A DNA stretch of 64,000 nt from JBBQWT01 sp038210375 (lineage in GTDB: Bacteria > Acidobacteriota > Terriglobia > Terriglobales > Acidobacteriaceae): the NCBI GenBank assembly GCA_038210375.1, contig JBBQWT010000014.1:1-64000 (forward strand), given 5' to 3'. The position numbers were made by a program, and so were the translations under genes. The notes beneath the pieces were generated by a model that saw only the letters and a list, made by a program, of their open reading frames with translations, did not search any database and was not told the origin of the DNA. Positions 1 through 8,312 of the stretch are shown in pieces; within the stretch, counting starts at the first letter, position 1, and each line of letters opens with the position of its first letter.

Positions 1-386
1 GGTCATTCCTCTAGGCCCTGCATTACTGCGAGGGCTCCAGCGACCTACCCGAAGGTTGTAAGGGGCCGAGCAGGCTCCTGCCGGGCGTTTTGCAACATCC
101 GGCTCCCTCCCTATTTGGTCTTGCTCCGTGTGGGGTTTACCGTGCCCTGGGCATTACTGTCCAGGCGGTGCGCTTTTACCGCACCTTTTCACCCGTTCCT
201 CCGGGGTTAAAGCCGGAGGTGGTTTATTTTCTGTGGCACTGGCCGTCAACCGGGCTTGAACCCGGCTTCCCGGACGTTATCCGGCACACTGCTCTGTGGA
301 GTTCGGACTTTCCTCTCCCCCCGCATGCGGCCCGGGAAACCCGGCGTTCATGCAGCGGCAGCGACCGCCCAGTCCGTCTGCCAACG
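1..386 (-). ncRNA. rnpB: RNase P RNA (class A), 3' end cut by window edge
   Basis: This is the catalytic RNA of RNase P, which removes 5' leaders from tRNA precursors. Read on the minus strand, the region starts with a P1/P2-like segment, GGACTGGGCGGTCGC, and then has the hallmark conserved block GAGGAAAGTCCGAACTCC (about 334-310), followed by ACAGAGCAGTGTGCC. Further along, TTCGGGTAGGTCGCTGGAGCC and the terminal AGAGGAATGACC match the 3' part of bacterial RNase P RNA, ending right at position 1. The closing P1 strand therefore lies outside the window. The gene points away from the first permease gene. An apparent 130-codon reading frame on the plus strand here is a chance by-product of the structured RNA. 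I am very sure of the family; the exact 5' end is inferred from the -10 box. Confidence 0.95.
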
Positions 387-392
387 TCTATC

Positions 393-398
393 ATTATA
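393..398 (-). promoter_or_regulatory. -10 box of rnpB promoter
   Basis: On the minus strand the sequence is TATAAT, a perfect -10 hexamer, located about 7-12 bases before the expected 5' end of the RNase P RNA. No good -35 hexamer is visible 16-18 bases upstream. The remaining 386-485 stretch between the two divergent genes holds nothing else I can identify. Confidence 0.6.
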
Positions 399-485
399 AA
401 TGGGCGGGCCAAAGTCCGAGACATGGCGGGGAAAGTTGTTACACTCAATCATTGTCCTATTGCCGCGGAAGTTGAACCTTAAGAC

Positions 486-1715
486 ATGAATGTCATTGAA
501 GCCATCCGGCTGGCCCTGCAATCACTGTGGGCCAATAAAATGCGATCGGTGCTTACCCTGCTGGGCGTAGTGATTGGCGTGGCCGCGGTGATCGCTGTGG
601 TGACTTTCGTCAACGGCATTAACGGCTATGTGGCGGAAAAAGTCTTCAACCTGGGCGCCGATATTTTTATCGTGAACAAGACCCCCAACGTCATCACCAA
701 CGTTGACGAATTTCTCGAGGCGCAAAAACGCAAGGACATCACCCTCGACGACTACCAGGCGGTGCGCGAAGCCTGCCGCTCCTGCAAGGTAGTTGCGGCC
801 TCGGTGGGTACGCAGAGTGGAAAAGTGAAATACGCGTCGCAGTCAAGCTCCGACACCGCGGTCCGGGGCTGGACCCCGAATATGTCGACGATCTACGACC
901 TGGAGCTGACTGCGGGGCGCTCGCTGACCGATGCTGACCTCAACGCGGGATCGAACGTGGGCGTCATCGGCAACGATATCGTGGAAAACCTTATGCCGGG
1001 GATAGATCCGATTGGTAAAGAGATCCGCGTGGACGGGCGATTATTTACCGTCATCGGGGTGGCCAAGAAACAGGGCAAGACCCTGGGACAGAGCCGCGAC
1101 AACTGGGTGGCGATTCCCATCAGCACGTGGCTGCACCAGTACAATCCGCACGTCAGCATTCGCATCTGGGGCAAGGCCCTGGGAGTGGGCAACGAACTGG
1201 AAGCGGCGATGAATGAAGCGCGCGTGGTGCTGCGAAACCGGCGCCATTTGCCGGCGGGAAGGAAAGATGATTTTGATATCGATACCAACCAGACGTTCCT
1301 GAGCCTGTGGGCCAGCATCAGCCAGAGTTTTTTTGCGGTGACGGTGGCGCTCTCGTCGGTATCGCTGGTAATCGGGGGCATCGTCATTATGAACATCATG
1401 CTGGTGTCGGTCAGCGAGCGCACGCGGGAAATTGGGATACGCAAGGCGCTGGGGGCCAGGCGCAGCGACGTCATGATGCAATTTCTCATCGAATCAAGCA
1501 CCATGTCGCTGGTGGGTGGCATGCTGGGGATCCTGCTGGGGGTAATCATCGCCGAGGCGGTCACCCTGGTGATTGGAGTGCCGTCAGCGGTGAAGGTCTG
1601 GTCGGTGGTGGCGGCGGTACTGGTTTCGACCGCGGTAGGAGTATTTTTCGGGGTATATCCGGCGCGCCGGGCGGCGTTGCTTGATCCTATTGTGGCGTTG
1701 CGATCCGAACTTTAG
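486..1715 (+). CDS. MacB/FtsX-type ABC transporter permease
   Basis: 409-residue inner-membrane permease of the MacB/FtsX (type VII ABC) superfamily. It has an N-terminal transmembrane helix (about residues 18-42, LTLLGVVIGVAAVIAVV), a large periplasmic MacB_PCD-like domain (about 45-260), and an FtsX domain with three C-terminal helices. The family signature NIMLVSVSERTREIGIRKAL is at about 300-320. Such proteins act as homo- or heterodimers with a cytoplasmic ATPase and drive mechanotransmission or efflux across the envelope rather than classical transport. The next gene is a paralogue on the same strand, so the two probably form a heterodimer. No ATP-binding subunit lies in the window; it must be elsewhere. 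Substrate unknown. ATG start; no strong Shine-Dalgarno site is visible. Confidence 0.9.
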   Translation: MNVIEAIRLALQSLWANKMRSVLTLLGVVIGVAAVIAVVTFVNGINGYVAEKVFNLGADIFIVNKTPNVITNVDEFLEAQKRKDITLDDYQAVREACRSCKVVAASVGTQSGKVKYASQSSSDTAVRGWTPNMSTIYDLELTAGRSLTDADLNAGSNVGVIGNDIVENLMPGIDPIGKEIRVDGRLFTVIGVAKKQGKTLGQSRDNWVAIPISTWLHQYNPHVSIRIWGKALGVGNELEAAMNEARVVLRNRRHLPAGRKDDFDIDTNQTFLSLWASISQSFFAVTVALSSVSLVIGGIVIMNIMLVSVSERTREIGIRKALGARRSDVMMQFLIESSTMSLVGGMLGILLGVIIAEAVTLVIGVPSAVKVWSVVAAVLVSTAVGVFFGVYPARRAALLDPIVALRSEL

Positions 1716-1756
1716 AACGAAGGCGCATCCGGCGAAATTGGAATGGAAACTTAAAG

Positions 1757-3022
1757 ATGCTCAGGACCCGCGATTATCGCGAAGTGACGAGAATGGCGCT
1801 GGACACCCTTCGCACCAACAAGCTGCGTTCGGGGTTGACGGTGCTGGGAATCGTCATTGGCGTGGCCGTGGTGATCCTGATCTCGTCGGTGATCACGGGT
1901 TTGAACGCCAACGTACAACAGTCGGTTACCGACATGGGTTCCAACATCGTCTTTGCCTTTCGCTTTGATGTGTTCAGTTTTGGGCGACCGTCGGAAGAAA
2001 TCCGCACCCGCAAGGAACTGTCGCTCGATGATGCGCTGGCCATGAAGGACCTGCCTTATGTGGAGGCGGTCGCCGCGGGCATCCGCTACTTCCTGCCCCA
2101 GTTCGGCACCGGCACCTACGCGGTGAACTACAACGGGAAGAAGGCCAAGAACACCATTCTCGAAGGGGACACGTCATCGATCAAAGATGTTTACGATTTG
2201 AAAATCAAGGAAGGCCGGCCCTTTTCCGACGTCGATGACCAGCACTTTTCACCCGTCATCATGATGGGGTATGACACCGCCGACACCCTGTTCGGGCAGA
2301 CCAACGCGATCGGCAAGGAAGTGAAGATCGAAGGCCAGACTTTTCAGGTGATCGGCGTTCTGGAGAAGCGGAAAGCGGCGCTGGGCGGCGGTAGCAATCC
2401 CGATGACAACATCGTTATCTTCCCGCTGGGCGTCTTTCGCAAGCTGCATCCGGAGCTGAAAGACCACTGGATCAGCGTGAAAGCGACGTCGCAGGACAAG
2501 ATGCCGGTGGTGCAGGACGAGATGCGCGAGCTGCTGCGGCGCCGGCGCAAGGTGAAATCGAGCCAGCCCGACAACTTCGCGATTTTCAGCCAGGACTCGC
2601 TGTCTGACCTGTGGAACCAGCTTACCCAGGGCCTGTTCATTTTCATGTTCGCGGTTTCCAGCGTGGGGCTGATCGTGGGCGGAGTGGGTGTGATGAACAT
2701 CATGCTGGTCTCGGTGACCGAGCGCACCCGCGAAATCGGCGTGCGCAAAGCCATCGGCGCGCGCAAGCGCGACGTGCTGCTGCAGTTCACCCTGGAGGCG
2801 ATTGCCTTGACCGCTGTAGGCGGAGTGATCGGCATTGCCCTGGGAGCGGTCCTCACCTATTTGATCAGGCTGATCATGGGCCAATCGCTGCCCGCCACGA
2901 TGTCAGTGTCGTGGACGACGGCGGCGTTCACCATCTCCTGCGCCATCGGACTGGTATTCGGAATTTATCCTGCATGGAAGGCGTCAAACCTCGATCCCAT
3001 CGAGGCGTTACGCTACGAGTAA
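1757..3022 (+). CDS. MacB/FtsX-type ABC transporter permease (second subunit)
   Basis: 421-residue paralogue of the preceding gene with the same build: an N-terminal helix (about 23-46), a periplasmic MacB_PCD-like domain (about 50-280) and a three-helix FtsX domain. The signature NIMLVSVTERTREIGVRKAI is almost identical to that of its neighbour. It starts 41 bases after the previous stop, so the two are probably co-transcribed and pair as a heterodimeric permease. The protein ends at a typical FtsX terminus (DPIEALRYE). As with the first copy, no adjacent ATPase or membrane-fusion protein is present, so the transported or sensed substrate cannot be inferred from context. Confidence 0.9.
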   Translation: MLRTRDYREVTRMALDTLRTNKLRSGLTVLGIVIGVAVVILISSVITGLNANVQQSVTDMGSNIVFAFRFDVFSFGRPSEEIRTRKELSLDDALAMKDLPYVEAVAAGIRYFLPQFGTGTYAVNYNGKKAKNTILEGDTSSIKDVYDLKIKEGRPFSDVDDQHFSPVIMMGYDTADTLFGQTNAIGKEVKIEGQTFQVIGVLEKRKAALGGGSNPDDNIVIFPLGVFRKLHPELKDHWISVKATSQDKMPVVQDEMRELLRRRRKVKSSQPDNFAIFSQDSLSDLWNQLTQGLFIFMFAVSSVGLIVGGVGVMNIMLVSVTERTREIGVRKAIGARKRDVLLQFTLEAIALTAVGGVIGIALGAVLTYLIRLIMGQSLPATMSVSWTTAAFTISCAIGLVFGIYPAWKASNLDPIEALRYE

Positions 3023-3097
3023 GCTGCGCCGGACATCGCGCTGCGCGATTTTTACATCCATAGTTCAACAGATGCGTGCTTCGTCATTGGCCATTCC

Positions 3098-4243
3098 ATG
3101 CGCTGGTTAGCGGTCATCCCAGTCATATTCACTCTTTGCGGCCTCGCCTACTACGCGATCGGGTTGTGGAGTACCCGTCGATTTTTCGAACAGCGAGAGG
3201 CGCCCGCAGGCCAGCCGTTTACTCCGCCGGTGTCGATTCTCAAGCCGGTGTACGGGGCGTACGCGGGCAGCTATGAGGCCTTCGCCAGCCACTGCGCGCA
3301 ATACTATCCGGAATACGAAATCATCTTTGGAGTGCAGTCGGCCGGCGATCCCGCGGCGGCTCTGGTCGAGCGGCTGCAGCGGGATTTTCCGGCGCAGGCG
3401 ATTCGTCTGCAGGTGTGTCCGGAAGCTTTGGGGGCCAGCCCCAAGGTAAGCACGCTGCTGCAGATGCTGCGCGTCGCCCGGTATCCCCACGTGCTGATCA
3501 ATGATGATGACATCAAGGCCCCCCCGGAATACCTGCGCAAGATCATGAGCAATTTTATTTATTCCAAGGTGGGCATGGTGACCACGTTGTACCGCGGTAC
3601 GGGGGCCAGCACTTTAGGCGGCAGGCTGGAGGAGCTGGGAATTGCCACGGACTTCGCCGCCGGGGTGCTGACCGCCCGGCATCTCGAAGGCGGCTTGAAT
3701 TTTGCGCTGGGGGCCACCATGGCGATGGGCCCGAAGGCGCTGGAGATCGTGGAAGGGCTGGAGCAGGTGGCCGATTACCTGGCGGATGATTACGAACTTG
3801 GCCGCCGGGTGGCACGCAAGGGCCTGGACGTGGTGCTCTCCGATATGGTGGTGGAAACGCTGATACCCGCTTACAGCGTCATCGGATACCTGAAACATCA
3901 ACTGCGGTGGGGCCGCACCATGCGGGATTCGCGCAGAGCTGGCTATGCAGGCATGGGAGTGACGTATGCCATCCCCTGGGGAGTCATCACCGTGGTTGCG
4001 GCCCATGGGGCACTGTGGTCGTGGTTGTGGCTGGCTGTGGTAGCGGCCGCGCGCATGTACCATGCCTGGGTCATGGGGACCGAGGTGGTCGAGGACAAGA
4101 GCACGCTGAAGAATTTGTGGCTGGTTCCTCTGCGGGATTGTCTGGCCTTGCTGGTCTGGATGGCCAGCCTGGCGGGCAGCACGGTGCACTGGCGCGACCA
4201 GACCTTCAAGCTGCGTGGCGGGAAGTTGTTTCGAGTGGATTGA
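3098..4243 (+). CDS. GT2/GT21 glycosyltransferase, ceramide glucosyltransferase/HpnI-like
   Basis: 381-residue membrane glycosyltransferase. An N-terminal helix (about 5-24) is followed by a GT-A domain: PPVSILKP at about 46, a DDDIKAPPEY metal/nucleotide-sugar site at about 135-145 replacing the usual DSD, LADDYELGRR at about 229-239, and the (Q/R)xxRW-type motif QLRWGRTMRDSRR at about 267. Two or three C-terminal membrane helices follow. This order is that of glucosylceramide synthases and the hopanoid-associated HpnI, which adds N-acetylglucosamine to bacteriohopanetetrol. No other hopanoid gene is in the window, so the acceptor (hopanoid or other lipid) is uncertain. It follows the permeases by 75 bases and is closed by the terminator at 4360-4388. 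Confidence 0.8.
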   Translation: MRWLAVIPVIFTLCGLAYYAIGLWSTRRFFEQREAPAGQPFTPPVSILKPVYGAYAGSYEAFASHCAQYYPEYEIIFGVQSAGDPAAALVERLQRDFPAQAIRLQVCPEALGASPKVSTLLQMLRVARYPHVLINDDDIKAPPEYLRKIMSNFIYSKVGMVTTLYRGTGASTLGGRLEELGIATDFAAGVLTARHLEGGLNFALGATMAMGPKALEIVEGLEQVADYLADDYELGRRVARKGLDVVLSDMVVETLIPAYSVIGYLKHQLRWGRTMRDSRRAGYAGMGVTYAIPWGVITVVAAHGALWSWLWLAVVAAARMYHAWVMGTEVVEDKSTLKNLWLVPLRDCLALLVWMASLAGSTVHWRDQTFKLRGGKLFRVD

Positions 4244-4359
4244 GTGGGGAGTGCGAGGGATTTAGGATCAGCCCCGATTAGCCCTCGCGCTGATATTTTC
4301 AAGAATAATTCGGGCAATTTGATTTTTTTTCTGAAGTTTTTGACATGATGCAATAGAAT

Positions 4360-4388
4360 GCGCGGGGCTGAGACCGCGCTATTTTTTT
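4360..4388 (+). terminator. Rho-independent terminator after the glycosyltransferase
   Basis: GCGCGG (4360-4365) pairs perfectly with CCGCGC (4374-4379) around an 8-base loop, and is followed by TA and seven T residues. It separates the permease/glycosyltransferase transcript from the respiratory operon, whose -10 box follows immediately at 4396. The rest of the 4244-4457 gap shows nothing further. Confidence 0.75.
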
Positions 4389-4395
4389 CGGCTGC

Positions 4396-4401
4396 TATAA
4401 T
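4396..4401 (+). promoter_or_regulatory. -10 box for the ACIII/caa3 oxidase operon
   Basis: Perfect TATAAT hexamer 57 bases before the actA ATG and immediately downstream of the terminator. The -35 region overlaps the terminator stem and matches consensus poorly, which suggests an activator or an alternative sigma factor. This is inference from position. Confidence 0.5.
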
Positions 4402-4457
4402 TCCCAGCTTCAACGCGCTTGGCGTTTAAAGCGCGGAGAGATGTAACCGGGATACCG

Positions 4458-5171
4458 ATGGCACAAATATTCCATCCCAGCACCAATACGCTCTCCCGGT
4501 TATCGATTTACGGCGTGCTGTTTGCGCTGCTCGGCCTCGGCTACATCACCGACGACATTAACCGTTCCTCTTATGTGACTGGTGTGGGGATCGCTCCGGA
4601 GCAGCCGGTGCCGTTCAGCCACCAGCATCACGCGGCGGGACTGGGCCTCGATTGCCGCTACTGTCATACCTCGGTGGAGACATCGAGTTTCGCCGGCATA
4701 CCGCCGACCAAGACCTGCATGAACTGTCACGCGCAGATCTGGACCAACGCTCCGCTGCTGGAGCCGGTGCGCGCCAGTTGGCGCGACGACAAATCCCTGC
4801 AGTGGACGCGGGTACACAACCTGCCCGATTTTGTTTATTTCAACCACTCCATTCATTTGAATAAGGGGATCGGCTGCGCCTCGTGCCACGGTCCCGTGGA
4901 CCGCATGCCCCTGACCTACCAGGCCAAATCGCTGCAAATGGAATGGTGTCTGGAATGCCATCGCCAGCCGGAAAAATACCTGCGTCCGCGAGACAAGGTT
5001 TTCGACATGCAGTACCAGCAACCCACGTCGGGCAGCCCGGTCAAGGTGATGCTGAGCGGGGGAGTGGAAAAAGAATTTACCAGCCAGATGGAACTGGGTT
5101 CGGCGCTGCACAAGGAATACAACATCCGTTCTTATCACGCGATGATCGGATGCGACACGTGCCACCGGTAA
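4458..5171 (+). CDS. actA: Alternative Complex III pentaheme cytochrome c subunit ActA
   Basis: 237-residue periplasmic cytochrome anchored by one N-terminal helix (about 14-33). Five CxxCH haem sites are visible: CRYCH (66-70), CMNCH (87-91), CASCH (140-144), CLECH (164-168) and CDTCH (232-236), the number expected for ActA. Alternative Complex III is a quinol:cytochrome c (or direct oxidase) oxidoreductase that replaces the bc1 complex; ActA forms part of the haem wire on its periplasmic face. I chose the ATG at 4458 because the frame's earlier TTG (4419) adds a charged stretch before the membrane anchor. First gene of the operon; actB follows after 25 bases. Confidence 0.93.
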   Translation: MAQIFHPSTNTLSRLSIYGVLFALLGLGYITDDINRSSYVTGVGIAPEQPVPFSHQHHAAGLGLDCRYCHTSVETSSFAGIPPTKTCMNCHAQIWTNAPLLEPVRASWRDDKSLQWTRVHNLPDFVYFNHSIHLNKGIGCASCHGPVDRMPLTYQAKSLQMEWCLECHRQPEKYLRPRDKVFDMQYQQPTSGSPVKVMLSGGVEKEFTSQMELGSALHKEYNIRSYHAMIGCDTCHR

Positions 5172-5196
5172 TGAGCATGCCGAGAATGAAGATCTC

Positions 5197-8100
5197 ATGA
5201 GCGACCACCACGACGAGCTGATCCAGATCACGGCGGGCGGGGGCAAGCTCGCGCCGCCGGCTGCGGAAAAACCGCGGCTGGAATTGAAGGATGTGCAGGC
5301 GCGCCTGGCCTCGGCCCAAGGGCCGCGTTACTGGCGATCGCTCGAAGAGCTTTCTAACTCCGAGGGTTTCTCGGAGATGCTGGAACGCGAGTTCCCCAAC
5401 CAGGCGGGGTCGTGGCTCGACCCGGTGGGGCGGCGTGGATTCTTGAAGTTGATGGGCGCATCGCTCGCCTTGGCCGGACTCACGGCGTGCACCAAAATGC
5501 CGGAAGAGGCGATCGTTCCCTACGTGAAGCAGCCGGAAGACCTGGTGCCCGGCAAGCCGAAATTTTATGCCACCGCCATGCCGTTTGCGGGCGCCGCCAC
5601 GCCGGTGCTGGTGGAAAGCAACATGTACCGGCCCACCAAAGTGGAAGGGAACCCGCAACATCCCATGAGCATGGGCGCGGCCGACCCGTTTGCCCAGGCT
5701 TCCATTTTGGGCCTGTACGATCCCGACCGGTCGCAGACGCTGAGCTACCTGGGAGAAACGCGCACCTGGGGAAATTTTCTGGGTGCGATCCGCGCTCCAA
5801 TGAACGCGCAAAAAGGGATGCAGGGCGCGGGACTGCGGTTCCTGACCGAAACCAGCACGTCCCCGTCGCTGGCGGCTCAGATCGGGGCGTTGCTGAAGGC
5901 CTACCCGCAGGCAAAGTGGTATTCCTATGATCCCGTGAACCGCGACGCCGCGCGCGCCGGGTCAAAGGCCGCTTTCGGACAGTATGTGGACGCTCACTAC
6001 CACCTTGAGGCAGCGGATGTGGTGCTGTCACTCGATGCCGACTTCCTTTCAGGTGCGCAGTTCCCCGGCTTCCTGCGCTGCTCGCGAGATTTTATGGCGC
6101 GCCGCAAGATGGAGCAGGGCGTAAAGATGAACCGGCTGTATGTAGTGGAGAGCACGCCCTCCACCACCGGCGCCAAGGCCGACCACCGGCTTCCCCTGCG
6201 GGCCTCAGACATCGAAACTTTTGCCCGCGACCTGTCGGCGGCAGTCACAGGCACGCCGGCGGCGGCAGGCGCAGGCGGTGACGCCCGCGCGCAATTCATC
6301 GCAGCGGTGGCCCGCGACCTGCAGCAGAGCCGCGGCGCCAGCGTGGTGATTCCCGGCGAGCTGCAGACCGCCGCCGTGCATGCGCTGGCCCATTCCATCA
6401 ACCAGGCGCTGGGCAACGCCGGCAAGACCGTGATGTACACCGAGCCAGTGGAGGTGAATCCCGGCGAGCAGACCGCGCGTCTGCGCGAGCTGGTGGATGA
6501 TCTCAACGCCAACAAGGTAAACATTCTGGTGATGCTGGGCGGCAACCCGGTTTACAACGCGCCCGCGGATTTCAATTTTGAACAAGCCATTCGCAAGGTG
6601 GAAGTGAGCGTCCATCTCAGCCTGTATCACGATGAGACTTCGCGGCTTTCGCAATGGCACATTCCCGAGGCCCATTACCTGGAGTCGTGGAGCGACGCGC
6701 GCGCCCAGGATGGCAGCGTCACCATCATCCAGCCGCTGATCGAGCCTCTGTACCAGGGGAAGACCGCGCACGAAGTGGTGGGGGCCTTCAGCGACCAGCC
6801 GGGAGTGAACAGCTACGATCTATTGCAGGCCTATTGGAAGGCCCAGCCGGGCGCCGGAGATTTCGATGGATTCTGGCGGCGATCACTGCATGATGGTTTC
6901 GTGTCTTCAACCGTCCTGCCGTTCAAGAACATAAGCGCCAAAGCGGATTCGGGCTCGGCGTCGCCGGCCAACGGCGCGCCCGCCGCGGCAGCCGGTGGTC
7001 TCGAAATCATCTTCCGTCCGGATCCAACGATCTACGATGGCCGATTTAACAATAATGGGTGGCTGCAGGAGCTTCCCAAGCCGCTGACCAAGCTTACCTG
7101 GGACAACGCGGTGCTGATCAGTCCCGCGCTGGCCAGCGCGCGCAAGCTGGAAAACCGTGATGTCGTCGAAGTTGAGCTGCAGGGCAGAAAAGTGAAGGGC
7201 GCGATCTTCATCCTGCCTGGGCAAGCGGAAAATTCTGTGACCTTGCACCTGGGCTATGGCCGAACCAAAACCGGACGCACCGGCGCCAACACCGGGTTCA
7301 GCGCCTACACGCTGCGCACCAGCGCCGCACCTTATTTCGCCGGCGATGCCACGCTGGCCAAGACCGGTGACGAGTATTTACTGGCCAGCACCCAGAGCCA
7401 TAATCTGATCGACAATAAGAGGTCGCTGACGGGCGAGGAAGCCGAGCATCGCGACCTCATTCGGGTAGCCAGCGTGGAAGAGTTCGAAAAGAACCCGGGT
7501 TTCGCGCATGAGCATTCCGAAGAGATTCCGCGGGATTTGACCCTGTATCCCAATTACGAATACACCGAAAACAAATGGGGCATGGCCATCGATCTGAACT
7601 CATGCGTGGGTTGCAACGCCTGCGTGGTGGCTTGCCAGTCGGAAAACAATATCGCGGTGGTGGGCAAGGAGCAAGTGGATCTGGGGCGGGCACTGCACTG
7701 GATCCGCGTGGACACTTATTTTGAGGGCCACGACCTGGCCAACCCCGCAACCCACTTCCAGCCCTTGCCGTGCATGCAGTGCGAGAACGCGCCCTGCGAG
7801 CCGGTATGTCCGGTGGGGGCCACGGTGCATACCACCGAAGGCCTCAACACCATGGTTTACAACCGCTGCGTGGGCACGCGGTATTGTTCGAACAACTGCC
7901 CGTATAAAGTACGGCATTTCAACTTCCTGCTGTATTCGGATTATGAGACCCCCAGCCTCAAGCTTATGCGCAACCCCGAGGTCACGGTGCGCAGCCGCGG
8001 GGTAATGGAGAAATGCACCTATTGCCTGCAGCGAATTACGGCGGGCCGCATTGCGTCGGAGAAAGAAAACCGCCCGGTGCGCGACGGCGAGATCGTCACC

Positions 8101-8295
8101 GCATGCCAGCAAACCTGCCCGACCAGCGCGATTACGTTTGGCAATATGAACGACCCGGAAAGCAAGGTTTCCAAGCTCAAAGCCGGTGCCCGCAATTATT
8201 CGCTGCTGGCTGATGTGAACACGCGCCCGCGCACCACTTATATTGCCGGGGTACGCAACCCTAACCCGGAACTGGAAGCGGCGGCGAAAGCGTAA
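5197..8295 (+). CDS. actB: Alternative Complex III iron-sulfur/molybdopterin-like subunit ActB
   Basis: 1032 residues. A Tat-like twin-arginine segment (RRGFLKLMGASLALAGLTAC, about 77-96) precedes a molybdopterin-oxidoreductase-like domain, which in ACIII lacks the cofactor. The last about 250 residues carry ferredoxin-type cysteine groups: CVGCNACVVAC at about 803, CMQCENAPCEPVC at about 867, CVGTRYCSNNC at about 892 and CTYCLQRIT...CQQTC at about 945-975. Four groups agree with the three [4Fe-4S] plus one [3Fe-4S] clusters known for ActB. It is exported folded and sits on the periplasmic side of the complex, relaying electrons from quinol oxidised at ActC/ActF. Length and the fused B1+B2 arrangement are normal for the family. 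Confidence 0.93.
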   Translation: MSDHHDELIQITAGGGKLAPPAAEKPRLELKDVQARLASAQGPRYWRSLEELSNSEGFSEMLEREFPNQAGSWLDPVGRRGFLKLMGASLALAGLTACTKMPEEAIVPYVKQPEDLVPGKPKFYATAMPFAGAATPVLVESNMYRPTKVEGNPQHPMSMGAADPFAQASILGLYDPDRSQTLSYLGETRTWGNFLGAIRAPMNAQKGMQGAGLRFLTETSTSPSLAAQIGALLKAYPQAKWYSYDPVNRDAARAGSKAAFGQYVDAHYHLEAADVVLSLDADFLSGAQFPGFLRCSRDFMARRKMEQGVKMNRLYVVESTPSTTGAKADHRLPLRASDIETFARDLSAAVTGTPAAAGAGGDARAQFIAAVARDLQQSRGASVVIPGELQTAAVHALAHSINQALGNAGKTVMYTEPVEVNPGEQTARLRELVDDLNANKVNILVMLGGNPVYNAPADFNFEQAIRKVEVSVHLSLYHDETSRLSQWHIPEAHYLESWSDARAQDGSVTIIQPLIEPLYQGKTAHEVVGAFSDQPGVNSYDLLQAYWKAQPGAGDFDGFWRRSLHDGFVSSTVLPFKNISAKADSGSASPANGAPAAAAGGLEIIFRPDPTIYDGRFNNNGWLQELPKPLTKLTWDNAVLISPALASARKLENRDVVEVELQGRKVKGAIFILPGQAENSVTLHLGYGRTKTGRTGANTGFSAYTLRTSAAPYFAGDATLAKTGDEYLLASTQSHNLIDNKRSLTGEEAEHRDLIRVASVEEFEKNPGFAHEHSEEIPRDLTLYPNYEYTENKWGMAIDLNSCVGCNACVVACQSENNIAVVGKEQVDLGRALHWIRVDTYFEGHDLANPATHFQPLPCMQCENAPCEPVCPVGATVHTTEGLNTMVYNRCVGTRYCSNNCPYKVRHFNFLLYSDYETPSLKLMRNPEVTVRSRGVMEKCTYCLQRITAGRIASEKENRPVRDGEIVTACQQTCPTSAITFGNMNDPESKVSKLKAGARNYSLLADVNTRPRTTYIAGVRNPNPELEAAAKA

Positions 8296-8312
8296 TGAGG
8301 CAATGACCGAAC

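Noticed and set aside
90..482. 130-codon open frame on the plus strand at the window start
   Set aside because: It lies across the RNase P RNA gene, whose conserved core is unmistakable on the other strand; the protein has no recognisable features.
4340..4345. TTGACA as a -35 box for the ACIII operon
   Set aside because: It is 50 bases from the TATAAT at 4396, and no -10 hexamer lies 16-18 bases downstream of it.
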